Assembly: GCA_009739215.1 (NCBI GenBank)
Contig: VSJF01000006.1
Coordinates: forward strand, 744,001-808,000
Length of the DNA stretch: 64,000 bases
Direction of reading: 5' to 3'
DNA from: Floccularia luteovirens
Lineage: Eukaryota; Basidiomycota; Agaricomycetes; Agaricales; Squamanitaceae
The notes beneath the pieces are model-generated. The model made no database searches. It was not told where the DNA came from and saw only the letters and a list, made by a program, of their open reading frames with translations. Of the stretch, positions 10,163 to 22,770 are shown piece by piece. The number at the start of each line of letters is the position of its first letter. Positions within the stretch are counted from its first letter, which is position 1. The translations under genes were made by a program, and so were the position numbers.

Positions 10163-13100
10163 CTATGAACTTGAGTGCCAAAAGCCAAGATATGCACCCG
10201 CACTTGACACCATGCCCACCGCTTTTCCAACAATCGTCGGACCTTGTGGATCAACATGATGTGATTTCGAGTCATATGATTCCTGCGGATGTAGCAATGG
10301 GCTGTGCGGAACCTGTGAAGTGGGACTCCGTAGGGGCTGCGACACGGCATACGATGTACTCGGCATTGCTGGATGTGGTGGCGATGGTATGATACCACCT
10401 AATGATGGTGCACGCACATGTTTATGTGATGGAGATGTTGGAGGTGAGGTGTGCGAGCTAGGTGAGCGTACTATCGGTGAGGATGCGTACTGGGAAGCAG
10501 ATGACGGTGTCGAATTTGCTGCAGGATTCACAACGGACGTATTTATGACTAGTGAGTTTGGAGGACCATTACTTATGCTTGGAACAGTTTTAGGAGTATA
10601 CGGGGGTTCGTTGGTCACAATCTCTGTACCACGAGCAGCTCCAGGGGTGTGCATCGAGAGTATAGGTGAATTTGACGGCGTTGGATGAACGCGCCGCAAT
10701 CTCTCCTCTTCAAAACGGCGGAAAATCTCCACCTCTGCTCGACGCATGTACTCCTCTTCGAGCGCACGTTGCCGTGATTCCTCGTTCATCATTGGCGACC
10801 CAGGAACTGGCACTGGTATTGATCCATTCACGCGTGGTCTGTCTGGTATTACGGTTGCTGTACTAGAGGTCGAGTCATTAGTTGACAGCGTACTTTCGGT
10901 ACATGATGACGACGTCTCCATGTCGATACAGCTCTCCTGACGATCTGCCAGTTCCTCTTCTGGAATCCTCCTGTCTTTCACTTCAGGGCTGCAGCTAAGA
11001 CTGCTGGCTATACTTGAACTTCCATTTTCGAGTGGCCTACTTGACGGATCTCTGCCCCTTCCTGCCCTACCACGCTCTTTTCCATTTGAACTTGAGTTTG
11101 TGCGACCTTCACGATCACGTCCAACACGTCCAGAGGCATATGCAGCGCCTGTCCCGTCCGGAGACAGACTGCCAAAAGGTGATCCCCCTGAACCCAATCC
11201 TGACCCTGAAGTTGACGCTGACATCGAAGCTGACCGCGTGCTTGAGCGCCCGCGCTGCAACCCACAGTCAGGAGTCGTGCGACCCCTTGATCCATCTTGC
11301 GTCGAGCGACCTCGTTGTGTTCCAGCATCGGAGGGCACACGGCCCCTCTGGACGTGAGAATCCGGTGGTGTACGGCCCCGATCAGGTGGAGTGCGACCCC
11401 GCGCACCCGAAGTTAAATCCTGTGCCGAACGTCCGCGTGGTGGTGGTGAAAGGAACCCAGGTGAGACTGGTGAGGGTGATACGGAGACGCTACGACGGCG
11501 TGGAGATGGTATGCGGACAGCCGAGGGTGGATTAAGAAGCACTGAAGGTGACGTAGATGAAATTGACGATCGTGGAGACGGTGAACGCGAAAGTGGACGA
11601 GGCGATTCAGCTGATGAAAGGAGGTGCGCATTCTCGGTGCGTCCAATAGATATACCTGTATTGGAGTCGCCATCTATATTCCCATTATGCCCATCGTTTA
11701 ATGAGCGAAAGGACTCGCATATATCTTCACTTTCAATAGGACGTTCTGTTGTACCAGTCCTGTCTAACAAAACAGACGGGGTGGATGTGGGTGCTGAGTC
11801 TTTTAACGTACTTGTTGCCGTCACTGAGGATGAAGATGGTGATTTGGGTATTGAATTTGATTGGACCGGGATATCAACTGGAGTTGGCAACGGTAAGCTG
11901 GAAGCGATGCAATTGGTAAAAACTGAGACAGTACCAGGAGCAGAATTCTCAACATACTCGTCTTCTACCTGATCGATTTCTGGACGGGCTTCGGGGCTAT
12001 GTTGGTGTATGCTTCCCAGTGAATATGAATCTTGACCCTGAACAAAATTTTCCGAGTGGAAAGCATGTCCATCGTGCATATCCGCGTTTTCATTGCTTCC
12101 ATAGAGATACGGACCACTTAACTCCTTGTCGTCAACACGCTCGTCTTCTTCCTCGTATCCTTCATCATCCTGTGCAAAGCTATAGTTGCTCCCGAACGGC
12201 GGAACATATACCAATTCCACAGGAGTCCCATCACTGCCGTCACCATCTTTCCTTCCACGCGAATCTCTACCTCGGTTGTATCTCTTGTCAACTATTTCGT
12301 CTTTCCCACCTGCGCCCACACCAGATACCGCAACGCTCCACCGATCCCAAGTTCCGTCATCGCTAACACTACCTTCATCTCCAAAGCCTTCGACCCACGC
12401 ACCTGTTTTCAAAATCGTTGGCGCGATGGGAGCGATGGTAACATGAATGGGATGTGTATGATTATCAGAAACAGCACGTTGCAGAGGTGGTGGACGTGGA
12501 CGATATGTACTTGTACTTGAGCGACGGTATCGTTGAGATCCTGAGTAACCAGAAGCTGATGTAGAGGTTGAGGAAGTTGTGGTATTAGATGATGATGATG
12601 TCGTGGATACTTTAGATTTCGATCTAGTATTTGAAGCTTTTACTGCATTACGGAATGATGAAGGGCGCATTTGAATGCCTCCATCCTCGTCAGCGTCGTC
12701 ATCGTCGTTCTCATCATCATATGTTGAGTCTGAATCAATAGCGCTGCCCTGCAGATTGTGTTGATCACCCTCCCATGGTATTTCATCCTCATCTGCGGAG
12801 TTGTCCTCTTGATCTTCCTCATACCTGGTGCAACGTTAAGTTTCAAACGGAAAATTTAAAATTTAAAAACAAACCCGTCCTCCTCATCCCAGCTGTGCCA
12901 CACTCCTGAGGTGGCGTCGAGGCCACCTAATGCATTCTTTTTAGGTTTTTCTATTGCAATGCATTGTTCAACAAAAGTATTGAAGCTTATATGTTTTTTC
13001 TTGGGCTGGCGTTCGCCGCTTGCACTACCGCTTGACGTCGAATCTTGGGAGACAGAGATGTGTACAGCACCTGGGGCAGTAAAATGCCCAGAGTCTGCTG

Positions 13101-13835
13101 GATAAAAATAATCCCTAGAGCCATCCCCATGGCCAGGAGGGTCGATTCGAGGTGGCGAATCCTTACGGAACGCACGACTCGGACCCCAACGGGTAATATG
13201 TGTGTCACTCTTTGTGTGGGTGAGCGTTGGACGCTTCGAAGGTTGAGATATTGATGGATGGAGAGCTGGAGAGGGTGAGCTTTCATAAGCGTCGTCCGAG
13301 TCATTGGGACTGAATATGGGGGACTGATGAAGATCCGAAGTCAGTAGCTCGCTGATGGATCGATACTTGAGGATTGGTTTATGTGTGGGAGGGTTTGCGA
13401 GGTCAAGTCTATCCTGGGCAGACGCAGGAGCCATAGGGCGGTCGCTCTTACGTGGAGGCGCCCAGTCAACGGCGGTATGAAGAGGGCCATAAAGCCATGT
13501 AACATCCGAATCCTTGAGCCTAAGTTGAATCAGCAAGTGAAAAAGAGAGAAACTAATGTCAAAAAAAAGTACCAATTGAGGGTTTCTGGAGTTACTGTAG
13601 GAAGGTTATTGCGTTGTTTCCACCAGGTTCTCCAGGACGCGTTTTCAAGGCGAACACCATTAGCGATTTCATTCTTCTGGCGAGTCATATTGCGCCAAGA
13701 GCGCCAGACATCCTCTTCTTGCCAGTCATGAGAGAGATAGTCAACTTGAGCACGGGGAAGAGTGGAGAGGGCGGAGTCATCTGGAACAGCATTTGTGGAG
13801 ACAGAGACAAGAAGGACAGGGAGGTAATTTGCCAT
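10163..13835 (-). CDS. REG1: Reg1-like PP1 regulatory protein (DUF1752)
   Basis: Three exons (13573-13835, 12875-13519, 10163-12824) give about 1189 residues. The N-terminus carries the fungal DUF1752 block in full: DYLSHDWQEEDVWRSW, NGVRLENASWRTWWKQR, and TPETLNW|LKDSDVTWLYGPL across the first intron. Next comes KKKHISFNTFVEQCIAIEKP, a [K/R]-[I/V]-x-F-type docking motif for the phosphatase Glc7/PP1 as in yeast Reg1, then GGLDATSGVWHSWDEEDGYEEDQED. In yeast this subunit directs PP1 to Snf1 and keeps glucose repression on. That role here is inferred. The rest is long, Ser/Pro-rich and disordered, with RGR repeats and an RRAEVEIFRRFEEERLRR helix. I chose the ATG at 13835 over an upstream in-frame ATG at 13952, because the latter would add a hydrophobic leader that does not fit. 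Confidence 0.87.
11241..11440 (-). repeat. Degenerate RGR-x-x-x-D peptide repeats in Reg1-like gene
   Basis: Within the disordered part of the Reg1-like protein the unit R-G-R-[ST/V]-x-x-D recurs about seven times: RGRSAQD, RGRTPPD, RGRTPPD, RGRVPSD, RGRSTQD, RGRTTPD, RGRSS. At the DNA level the copies are diverged. Each unit offers basic RGR next to a potential phosphosite. Confidence 0.75.
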
Positions 13836-16800
13836 TCGAAAAGGATTGTAGAAGATTAAAATTGAGGAAAGAGCATTCGACTTGAGGGAGGAGATGATGA
13901 GGAAGAGAGAAAGGAGAGATTTGTGGAGAAAGAAAAACCAACGCTCGCTCACGTTTGCAGCAAGCTGGGTCTCTCCGTTACCGTTCCATCGCTCTGACCG
14001 GCTCTCCTCCGGTCTTGCCGTTTCTCTCCCGACTTCCGTTCATGTCACATCACATGACCCCCGCCTCTCCAGATCTTCATCTTTTATTCTTTGCTGTTCC
14101 AGTGTTGTCTATATCCCTGTACATAACTAGATCTTGTGACATGTCTCTACCCCGCAGTCATTTTCAGCCACCATCAACTGGTTCGCCATCAAAAACCTTC
14201 ACCACACAGAGCAAACCCTGTGTAATCTCCGCAAACTTTTTCATCATTAAGGATGCCAATTAGTTTTACTGGTTACTTGGTCAAGCAATAACCCTCAATA
14301 ACCCCGCGCCTTGTTTGCGAACATGCTCCGGCCGGTTTAATTTCAGAACGAGTTCATCATCTGTCACAATCATCGCAATACCTCCATGTTCTCATGCCTG
14401 TCTCTCCCTTACCCGCCTTCTTGCGCAGCGCTTCAGCTCACTGAGCCAGCGACACGTGCGTGCGTGTCACGCCGATAATTCTCCGGAATGATAATTGAAA
14501 TAAAAATAACGAGCAAAATTGTTTTTGTGTAGAAACAGGTGGCCCACTCGTGACTCCATATCCGCGCCGCTTCGAAGCTCGATGCAACATCTCCGTCCAA
14601 CCTGACACCTACAATGCCCGACTTTATCATATGTTTTTTTCATTGCATACTATCCTTTATGTATGAAACCCTAACCACGCTTAAAAGATACCCCGCCTCG
14701 TGCCGCTCACGCCACATCGCCACTTCATTTCGCGTTTAGTTTCATCAGCCCGTACTGCAGGTTTGTGAATACCGTCCCGTAGCGGCATACTTTTGTTTTG
14801 ATTTGACCCCACATGACCGGATCATCATCGAATACATTCACCACACTAATTGTAGCATAACTTGTCTATTGTCACATTAAAATTGTTCAAGAATTCCGCA
14901 CATGTCTGAATGTTCCTTTTGCCAGATGCCATGGTTTTAATTCGCGACGGAACATGATCTTAACAAGTCACATTGCGCTGCACTGCTCGTTATTCGGGCA
15001 CGAGCATTGCGTTTACCCGGCTTGACAAAGGGACATGGCCGAATTCGCTTGTACATTTTTATTTGAATAAAATTTGGATCTTGTCGACAACCCTCGCGCG
15101 ATCAACTGAGGCAGTGACATCATACCATGCCTTCCCGCACTCCATTCTGAACCGGAGCATTGCATCACACCTATCAGTTAGTTCGGCCCGAGAAGCAGCA
15201 AAAAAAACATCCCACAAAACATTCTCGTCATTGCGTCGCTGTCAAGTACCTCCCGTTCACCAGGAGGGTCAGACATATAAACCATCACCTGACTGATTTC
15301 CCTACACTGTAGGGCTTGAACTTGATGCTTGATGCATCATGATGCCTGATGTAGATGCCTGATCCTAACATGATTTGGAGCCTATCCCAAACCGGGTCAA
15401 TCCGTACGTTTCCACCAGAGGAGCCTGCAGACGAATAGAAGTCGAATCGGAAGCTGTACTCGGGCTGTTCTTGCTATTCCGTGCGGAAATGCCATCAAGA
15501 ATGAATCCGAGCTGTCGCACTCCAATAGCGTTAAGATCCGGATTCCTGCCCACAGGTGAAGATGTTGTTTGTTCTGCACTGTTATCCATTTAATCCTAGA
15601 TGTTTTATATGTAATGGCTTGTGAAGAACCGGCTACAAAAGGAAGGTACAAGAATGGATCGAATCCTCAATGCCTCATGACTGTATGCCTTCGTTATATC
15701 CTGAACAGATATGACATATAACAATACATACATGTACTCATTTACCCAGGCAGTCCGATTCTTACCGCACCTATCAAAGATCGTCTAATTCAATAAAATC
15801 AAACACCACACCACTTTTCCCCGTTCCGATATTCGCAGCTAATATGGATGTGGGGTAAGTGAAATGCCATATAGATACTAATGAGAATGAAAAAATCGCC
15901 CGGTACATTCCCCTGCACGCGGCAGAATATGATCCGAGACTAGTGCACAGGTTACACTCAGGATGTATGCGGATGTCCCCGTCCTCGCTTTAACCAGGGC
16001 TGATGAAATAAACACTCGATTGGAATGCTCCAGGTCCCGGTCAACTGCGAAGCCATCTAAATCGATACATACATCACAAACGCTCACAGTCATGTCGAAT
16101 AATAAATTTTGTGGTCTAAGAATTGGGGCGATCAGGTACTAAATAATGTCTTCAGATGCTCAAATGCTGCTAATAAGAATTCCCACACCCGCGGAGATAT
16201 CAGGTTATTATTGACCATCATATACTTGACCAGGAGATATCAGGTTATTATTGACCATCATATACTTGACCAGCAGTAATGCAGAGTATTTCCGATGTGG
16301 CTTGGCGTGCATTTCTGAAGACCTCTGTAGACTATACAAGCAGAGCGGTGTTAGAAAGATGTCTTCTGCCGGAAGACTCAAGGATTGCCAGGATTGTGTG
16401 CGAACTCGCTGATACTTGTACTTACCCATGCCAAGAAGAAATGCAAAGGAATAAGAGCTATATATGATATGTGATATATATACGCTAGCGGAGATAGAAA
16501 CGGTTGCACTTATACGAGGTGGGCCCTAGTTGTTATTAATTGGTTAGACTGGGGTCTTGTGATAATCTATTCTAAAATAGAATTTTTAATGTGTATTGGT
16601 ACCTTTCTGGTAAAGCAGGGCGCTCCGAGAGAGTTTTGTTAAGCTTGGATGTGTTCACACTCATTCATCCCTGGAGTTTTGCAGACGAAGTGAGTAACTG
16701 AACAACGTAATTATTTACGCACCTGTGAGTTGCAGTCGGACGGTGCTAGACAACAAGTATAAACAACGCAGAAACCATTGTGCCTATCGCGATCGATAAT

Positions 16801-17849
16801 TATCACGTTCTGATCAATCAGATCCATGTGTTCCTGGAGTATTTCATCTCACCCAATATTCAGGATGATTGTAGAGCGCAGTACATCAACTTCTTTGGAA
16901 TCTTGTGCCTCAGAATTCCTGATGACAATGTCCTTGTCTATCAAATGAAAGATCACCCATCATTTCAGCACCTTTGAGCATATATCATGGGGAAATGCAA
17001 TGGTTTTGGCGCGGAAATAGTATAACCGCCTACCCTATTCTGTCGGCCCCACATATGAGCCAACAAGGCACACTCGTTGTTATCGTACATTTGTTTTTGT
17101 TATCAGAACTCAAAACTCGATTCTCAGATCCCCAGAATTAGGGCACGGCAATTCCAGTCTAGCCCGCGGGTTGTATTCCCGATTTTTTTGATGCCCCACG
17201 TGTGGAGAAACAGGTGATCTCAATGCCGAGGGCGGTTTCGGTCGGCTTGGATAATTGGCGGTTGTCCAACGTTGTCTGCGGAGGCGCGTCTCTTTTGCAT
17301 GTGACCCTATGAACGTCTAAAGCCGTCTAAAAATAATTATCCATACAAAGCATCATCAAAGAGGTTCTTCTTCAAATGTGCCGCTCTCTAGCCCGGTCGT
17401 ACCCGGAGTGGGGGGTATGTCATTTTTGAATCATACATTTCCAATTGATACGAGTCTGTTAGGTCAAAAACTTGCAATCAAATATTAGTATAACACTCTC
17501 CAGACCTTACAATAAATAATTGGAGAGGCACCCTCAATATGACGTCGTGGGTAGAAATATCTCCTTGCATCAAACTCTATGCTATTACTAACTTCCCGGT
17601 TTCCCAATCCCATTTGCCATTACTCCTGTCCAGGGAAATTCTTCCTACATGAGATACTGATGGCAGAATGCATTCACACGCAGCATTGCATTTCTCCCAT
17701 TTAATCCATCTTGATCGCAGAACAACCAAACCCCAATAGGCTCCCGGGTAACCGGAGGTGGCAATAAAGCTCCCTTCTGCACGAAGCTCCAACTGACGGG
17801 ACCTGGGAAAGACTCCTTCTTCGCCATACCCTAAGTATCTACCAAAGTT
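13836..17849. other. Gene-poor region, 4 kb
   Basis: This is the shared upstream region of the Reg1-like gene (minus) and the MFS permease (plus). No family motif or linked exon chain was found. Short frames such as 15365-15589 (minus) and 16780-16977 (plus) lack supporting features. It contains a 40-bp tandem duplication at 16193-16272. At 15315-15365 there is a local run of short TGATGC/GATGCCTGAT-like repeats. Non-coding transcripts or degraded genes cannot be excluded. Confidence 0.5.
16193..16272. repeat. Perfect 40-bp tandem duplication
   Basis: Two identical, directly adjoining copies of a 40-bp unit that begins GGAGATATCAGGTTATTATT and ends CATATACTTGACCA (16193-16232 and 16233-16272). 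Perfect identity indicates a recent duplication. The unit is not coding in any supported frame. Confidence 0.95.
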
Positions 17850-20553
17850 ATGGAAAAGTCAGACGTATCACCAGCTACCTCGACGCATATCTCTGACGAC
17901 AAGGAGGCAATCGGACAGGTTGACGACACTAAACCGAAGAAGGCATTGTTCAATGAACATGTTGATATCAGCGGAGTAGATGAACGCAAGCTGCTGCGAA
18001 AAATGGATATTGCGCTCATCCCATGGTTGTCCTTTTTGTATCTTCTAAGTTTCTTGGATCGTACGAGTATTGGAAAGTGAGTTATCCGCCAAATCTACAC
18101 ATCCCGTTGATATAACTCAATTTTGTCAATTAGCGCGAAGGCAGGTTCTTAATGTTATTCTCTTCTTGGTCCACTCTTACGCCGACAAACTATAGTTGTA
18201 CAACCTCGAAGGAGATCTACACATGACTGACAACCAATATCTTCTCTCATTGACAGTGAATAATTTTTTCTTCTGTGATACTTTGTTATCGACATCCAAC
18301 TTATTTTAATTACCTAGGTCTTCTTCTTCAGCTATGCTATCTTTGAAGTACCCTCTAATGTTTTCCTGAAACGCTTGCGACCATCACTTTGGCTGTCCCT
18401 GCTTATGTTACTCTGGGGTGTAATGATGGTAAGTTGCATTGCCGAATCTTCAGTCAGGGCAAGAATGAATGCTGTTTTTAGACCGTCCAAGGTCTGGTAC
18501 ACAACTTTGGTGGACTGATGGGTAAGTCGGCTTATATTTACATTTTTTTGGTTATTTTAACTAATCAAATACATGTGCAGGTATGAGGTGGATGTTAGGA
18601 ACTTTCGAGGCTGGATTGTTCCCTGGTGTCAATTATTATCTGTCTTGGTAAGGAATCATTTTTTTAAAGTATAGCGTGCTTCACTTAATTACTTTCTCAG
18701 TTGGTACAAGCGATCAGAGTTTGGTATCCGTGCAGCAATATTCTTCTCAGCAGCAACGGTATCTGGAGCTTTCGGTGGATTGCTAGCTGTATGTCGTTAT
18801 GATGATCCAGATATAATCTTTTATTTACCTGCACAACCAAACAGGCTGCGATTTCAAACATGGACGGGATTGGTGGCAAACCTGCGTGGGCGTGGATCTT
18901 CAGTATGTCTATTTTTACTTCATGTCGTCATTTTCATTTGACATTTTGTGTGTATTTCAGTTCTTGAGGGTTTAGCCACAGTTATTGCTGGAGTGGCATC
19001 CTTCTGGATCATCCAAGATTTCCCTGACACTGCCAAGTTCCTGACTGAACCAGAACGAACTGTTGTCATCCGTCGGTTGCAAGCTGATGACCAGTTCAGT
19101 GCCGCGGGTGAAACTCTCAAGTTCAAGTATATTTGGAAGAGTTTAATAGACTGGAAGACATGGGTCGGAAGTTAGTCCATGTCAAATAGTTGATGATCTT
19201 CCACGGACTGATGGATCTTAATACAGTGATAGTGTACACTGGTGCTGATATGCCCTTATATGCCTTTGCGCTCTTCTTACCCAGTATCATCAATCAAGTA
19301 AGTTTTCCTTTATGTCGGGTCGTCTTCTACGCATTTTGTCTGATATATATTTTTAGCTCGGTATGCAATTGAACCTTCTGACAACTTTTTGGTCATGTCG
19401 TTCACATCCTTCATCTTCTTATTAGGTTTTACGGCAACCCCTGCGAATCTTTTGACTGTGCCAGTTTATGTCTTTGCTTGTATGATTACTTGTCTTGTCG
19501 GATTTTTGGCCGACAAGTGGGGTCGGAGAGGATACTTCAATTTGTGGGTCTACCTTCTTCACTGATGATGAGATGTTCGATTCTGACGTGCGTTTTTGCA
19601 GAGGATTTATATGTCTCGGTAACGTTTTTAAAAAAAATTGTAGAAGAGACTCGAACCTAACTGAATCCTGCTTAGGTGGTGCTGGATATATTATTTTGGT
19701 AGCTTCGCGTAATGCGGCGCTATCATACTTTGCAGTGTATTTGGCTACATGGTAGGCATTCTTACAAAAATGTCGGAATTTCTACTGAAACTTGATCACG
19801 TTGAAATAGTGGTATCTACCCAATTATTCGTGAGCGCACATCGATTTTATTGCCTGTCTGCGTACTGATGCAACGAACATTTTTATATAGCTAATACTGC
19901 GTAGGTTCAGTGAATCCTGTAGAAATGTTTCTTCTTAACCTTTTTTTGTTCAGTGCATGGGTATCCAACAACGTCGAAGGATCCTATAAACGTAGTGTAT
20001 CGCTTGCTATGGTTATTAGCTTGTGAGCGTTTCCAGTACTCTTTCAAAGTACTGCATTTTGACATATCTTCGTCAGCGGAAATATAAATGGAGCAGTTAG
20101 CTCGAATGTTGTATGTAATTTCGTATTTTCATAATTTATTCCTTAATATCTGACATTGGTGCCTGCGCAGTACCGCGCCAAAGATAAACCGTGGTATCCA
20201 TTAGGTACGTTCTTTTGCTTATCCAGTTTTATGCATGTTCTAAATGGTGACAATTTTTATAGGTCACGGTATGAGGTCTTTTAGCTTGATGTAAAAACCT
20301 CGGCTGACCAAGTAATAACTAATAAGGACTGGTATTGATGTACATTGGATTCGGAATCGTCTCCTCCTCAGCATACCTCTTCTTCCTGAAGAGGGAAAAC
20401 GCTCGCCGCGACAGAGGTGAACGGGACGAGTTCATTGAGAATGACCCATCTACTCATGATAGTAAAAACGAGAAAAATGGACGATTTGCCACAGTAGAAG
20501 AAGCCAAGCGAGAAAAGGGTGACGAGTGGAGTGGGTATAGATACACTTTGTGA
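17850..20553 (+). CDS. MFS permease, Dal5/Tna1 (anion:cation symporter) family
   Basis: This is a plasma-membrane transporter probably importing a small organic anion or vitamin-like compound (allantoate, nicotinate or similar). The substrate cannot be read from sequence. Family blocks appear in order: RKMDIALIPWLSFLYLLSFLDRTSIGNAKL (TM1), TDNQYLLSLTVFFFSYAIFEVPSN, MRWMLGTFEAGLFPGVNYYL, a central loop DFPDTAKFLTEPER, PLYAFALFLPSIINQLGF, FLADKWGRRGYFN, WVSNNVEGSYKRS and a C-terminal TM before a charged tail. The gene is split into about 21 exons. Those at 18134-18140 (7 nt), 19357-19360 (4 nt), 19891-19900 (10 nt) and 20263-20268 (6 nt) are microexons, each needed to keep frame and restore a conserved motif. 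The intron at 18141-18195 is GC-AG. The intron between WKTWVG and MIVYTGAD runs from 19170 to about 19226. Confidence 0.92.
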
Positions 20554-20721
20554 TGCGCAGATATGATCATGCAATTGTAACAATATTTCTTTGTTGTTGA
20601 GCTAGGAATATTATCTAGTAGGCTTGTGTAACCAAAGCTAATGTAACTTTCGGTAAACGCAAGTAATTCTCTCTTTAATGGGATTCCACTTCAGAGGGAT
20701 CATGGCCTACGGGTACATTTT

Positions 20722-22531
20722 TTAAAAACGATCTGGCCTGTCCCGATTCAATTCGAGAAATATCTTGTGGATCTTTGAGGCAGACAATAGACACCAGTCG
20801 AAATTTTCGCATATCGACATAAACCTATCCAATAAACGTGTAGGTGGTGTTGGTCGTCCTTCGTCTTCACAAGCATTTAAAAACCCCTTGTAGTCGTATA
20901 TCTGGATTATTTTATCTATTTCTGGTGAATTAGTTGAGCGCGCATATGCTTCGTCCATGCGAAAAAAGGCGTAGGATGCTTGGACCTTGTCGTTATCATG
21001 TCGGAAAAGAATAAAATTCCAGCCTTGCATATGGTGATAGCTCTGCAACGACCGGGGAGGATGCAAAGGCACAAAACGATCATTTAATAGTGTCTCAGAC
21101 TCGCGTATTTCTGATGCATATGCAGCTTGAACTCCGATACCATAATCCTCCAAGTGGTCAGATAATCCTTGTATGACTTGAGCAGGAGTGAAATATGGGA
21201 GGGTGCAATTGTTCCGCATTAAGTGGTCATGGCTGATAGTATAATGAGTGAAAGAACACCTGAATCTAGAAGCGCTGTACTTGAGGAATGCCGGGTATAC
21301 GAAAGCCTGAAGGCGAAAGAATAGCTTTGGTGAATCCGTCATCAAATCACAAAGATCACGTGTTGATATTGTCTTCCCCAGGAGAAAAAGACGACGAAGA
21401 TTGGGAAAGATGGTCAAAACGTGGATCAATGTCTCTTTTGTAACGAGAGGATTATGTGAGAGTTTGATCGTATGAATGTCCGAGTCCTGCCACTGAGAAA
21501 TAAGCTCCCGGACTAGATCCGGAGGCAAAGCGAGTCTGGACAGATCAAGAATGCCAGTATTTCCGGTAATTATTCTAGACAAGAGCGACAAAGCAGAATC
21601 GGGGACAGGATTGAGGCCATATATATATTTCACCAAGGTGTCATCTTTACCGACATCAAAGAGGACTTCTAGCTTATCCATGAGATTGGACTTGGATAGG
21701 GTTTCTAATGAAGCTTTTGTGGTGATATCGACTAAAGAGGGCAACGCAAGTTCGCCATCGGGTGGATTAATGTCCGATTCGGTGTGGGTTATTTGAGCAG
21801 TGTCCAACGTCGGGGGATTGTAGTAGTTCTCCTGGCCAAGCTTCATCCAGCATATTGAGGGTGATAAGTGACGTATCGGCAAACTCTGAAAGTAATTCTT
21901 TTATGTGTGGGTCATTGAATTGTTTAAAACTCTCTTCTGGGTCTTCCGGACGGTCATGATATTCACGGAGACATTCTCTCAGGTAATCTCTCGCAGTGAG
22001 AATGATTTCATTCATGTCACAGACTATGCCATAGGCCGGGGCTTCAGGATTGGTGACATCGAAAAAGATTACCCCTTCCTCCGCGTTAACTTTGATTGAC
22101 ACAGCACATATTGAGTCACAGGTGATTAGATGAGACCTGAAGGCCTGAAAGCTTGATAACTTACATCCTATTTTCCAAGTAGTAGCAGCAGACTCGTGAC
22201 ATATCGGCGCTACAAATTTCTTAGCTTCCGGATCCGTATTGAAAGCAGATGATAGCAGGAAATGTGTGTAAGGGCAGGGGAATTCTGTTATAGTGTAGTG
22301 CGAGCCTTTTGACCATCTTGGATATACACCATTCAGGATGTTAATTTCTTCCCTGATGATTTCGGCGTTGTCTTTATGCTTGGTCAATATAATAAAACGT
22401 TTCATAGCCTCTAGTAGAGTTTCTTTCCAGATAATGGATATTGTGATTGATCCGATACATCGATATTTGGGTGAGGTCTCGTTCAAAGGGATGATACGAG
22501 CTATTAGAAGAACGGCATGTCTAACGCCCAT
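20722..22531 (-). CDS. Unknown Leu-rich protein gene with a reading-frame break
   Basis: I do not recognise the family. The 5' frame (22531 to 21767) reads about 250 residues with Cys and His scattered and no clear motif. The 3' frame (about 21882 to 20722) has leucine-rich segments such as TIKLSHNPLVTKETLIHVL and FPNLRRLFLLGK, which resemble LRR or F-box-type proteins. It ends in ELNRDRPDRF. The two frames overlap at 21767-21882 and differ by one base. I tested the GT and AG pairs there and found none of the right length class, so a one-base frameshift, a sequencing error or two genes are all possible. An acceptor (ATAATTTAG) at about 22574 suggests a further 5' exon. Confidence is for a gene being present, not for its structure. 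Confidence 0.45.
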
Positions 22532-22770
22532 GATTAACTGTGAGTTTGGGATAAGCTGCAGTTGGTCTCCTAAATTATGATGTTGTTCTCTGCGTTTGTC
22601 AGTTTTCGTTTGACATACGTTACTTTGTATCGGAGATTTATAATTCGGTTTTATGTCGGAAATTTTTTCTTAGGTAAACTGATCATTTTTCACAATATTT
22701 TTGGTTGAAACATGAAATCGAAAGCGTCGATTGCTTTGATAGATACGTGAGAGTTGTGTTGTCGACAGCA

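Noticed and set aside
11014..11972. Long plus-strand open frames (173 and 193 codons) inside the Reg1-like gene
   Set aside because: They are antisense shadows of a strongly biased Ser/Pro/Arg coding region and have no motifs; the minus strand carries the DUF1752 protein.
19190..19226. MMIFHG-type reading of the permease between 19170 and 19226
   Set aside because: The stretch is better explained as intron. Splicing from 19170 to 19227 gives the conserved WVG|MIVYTGAD join.
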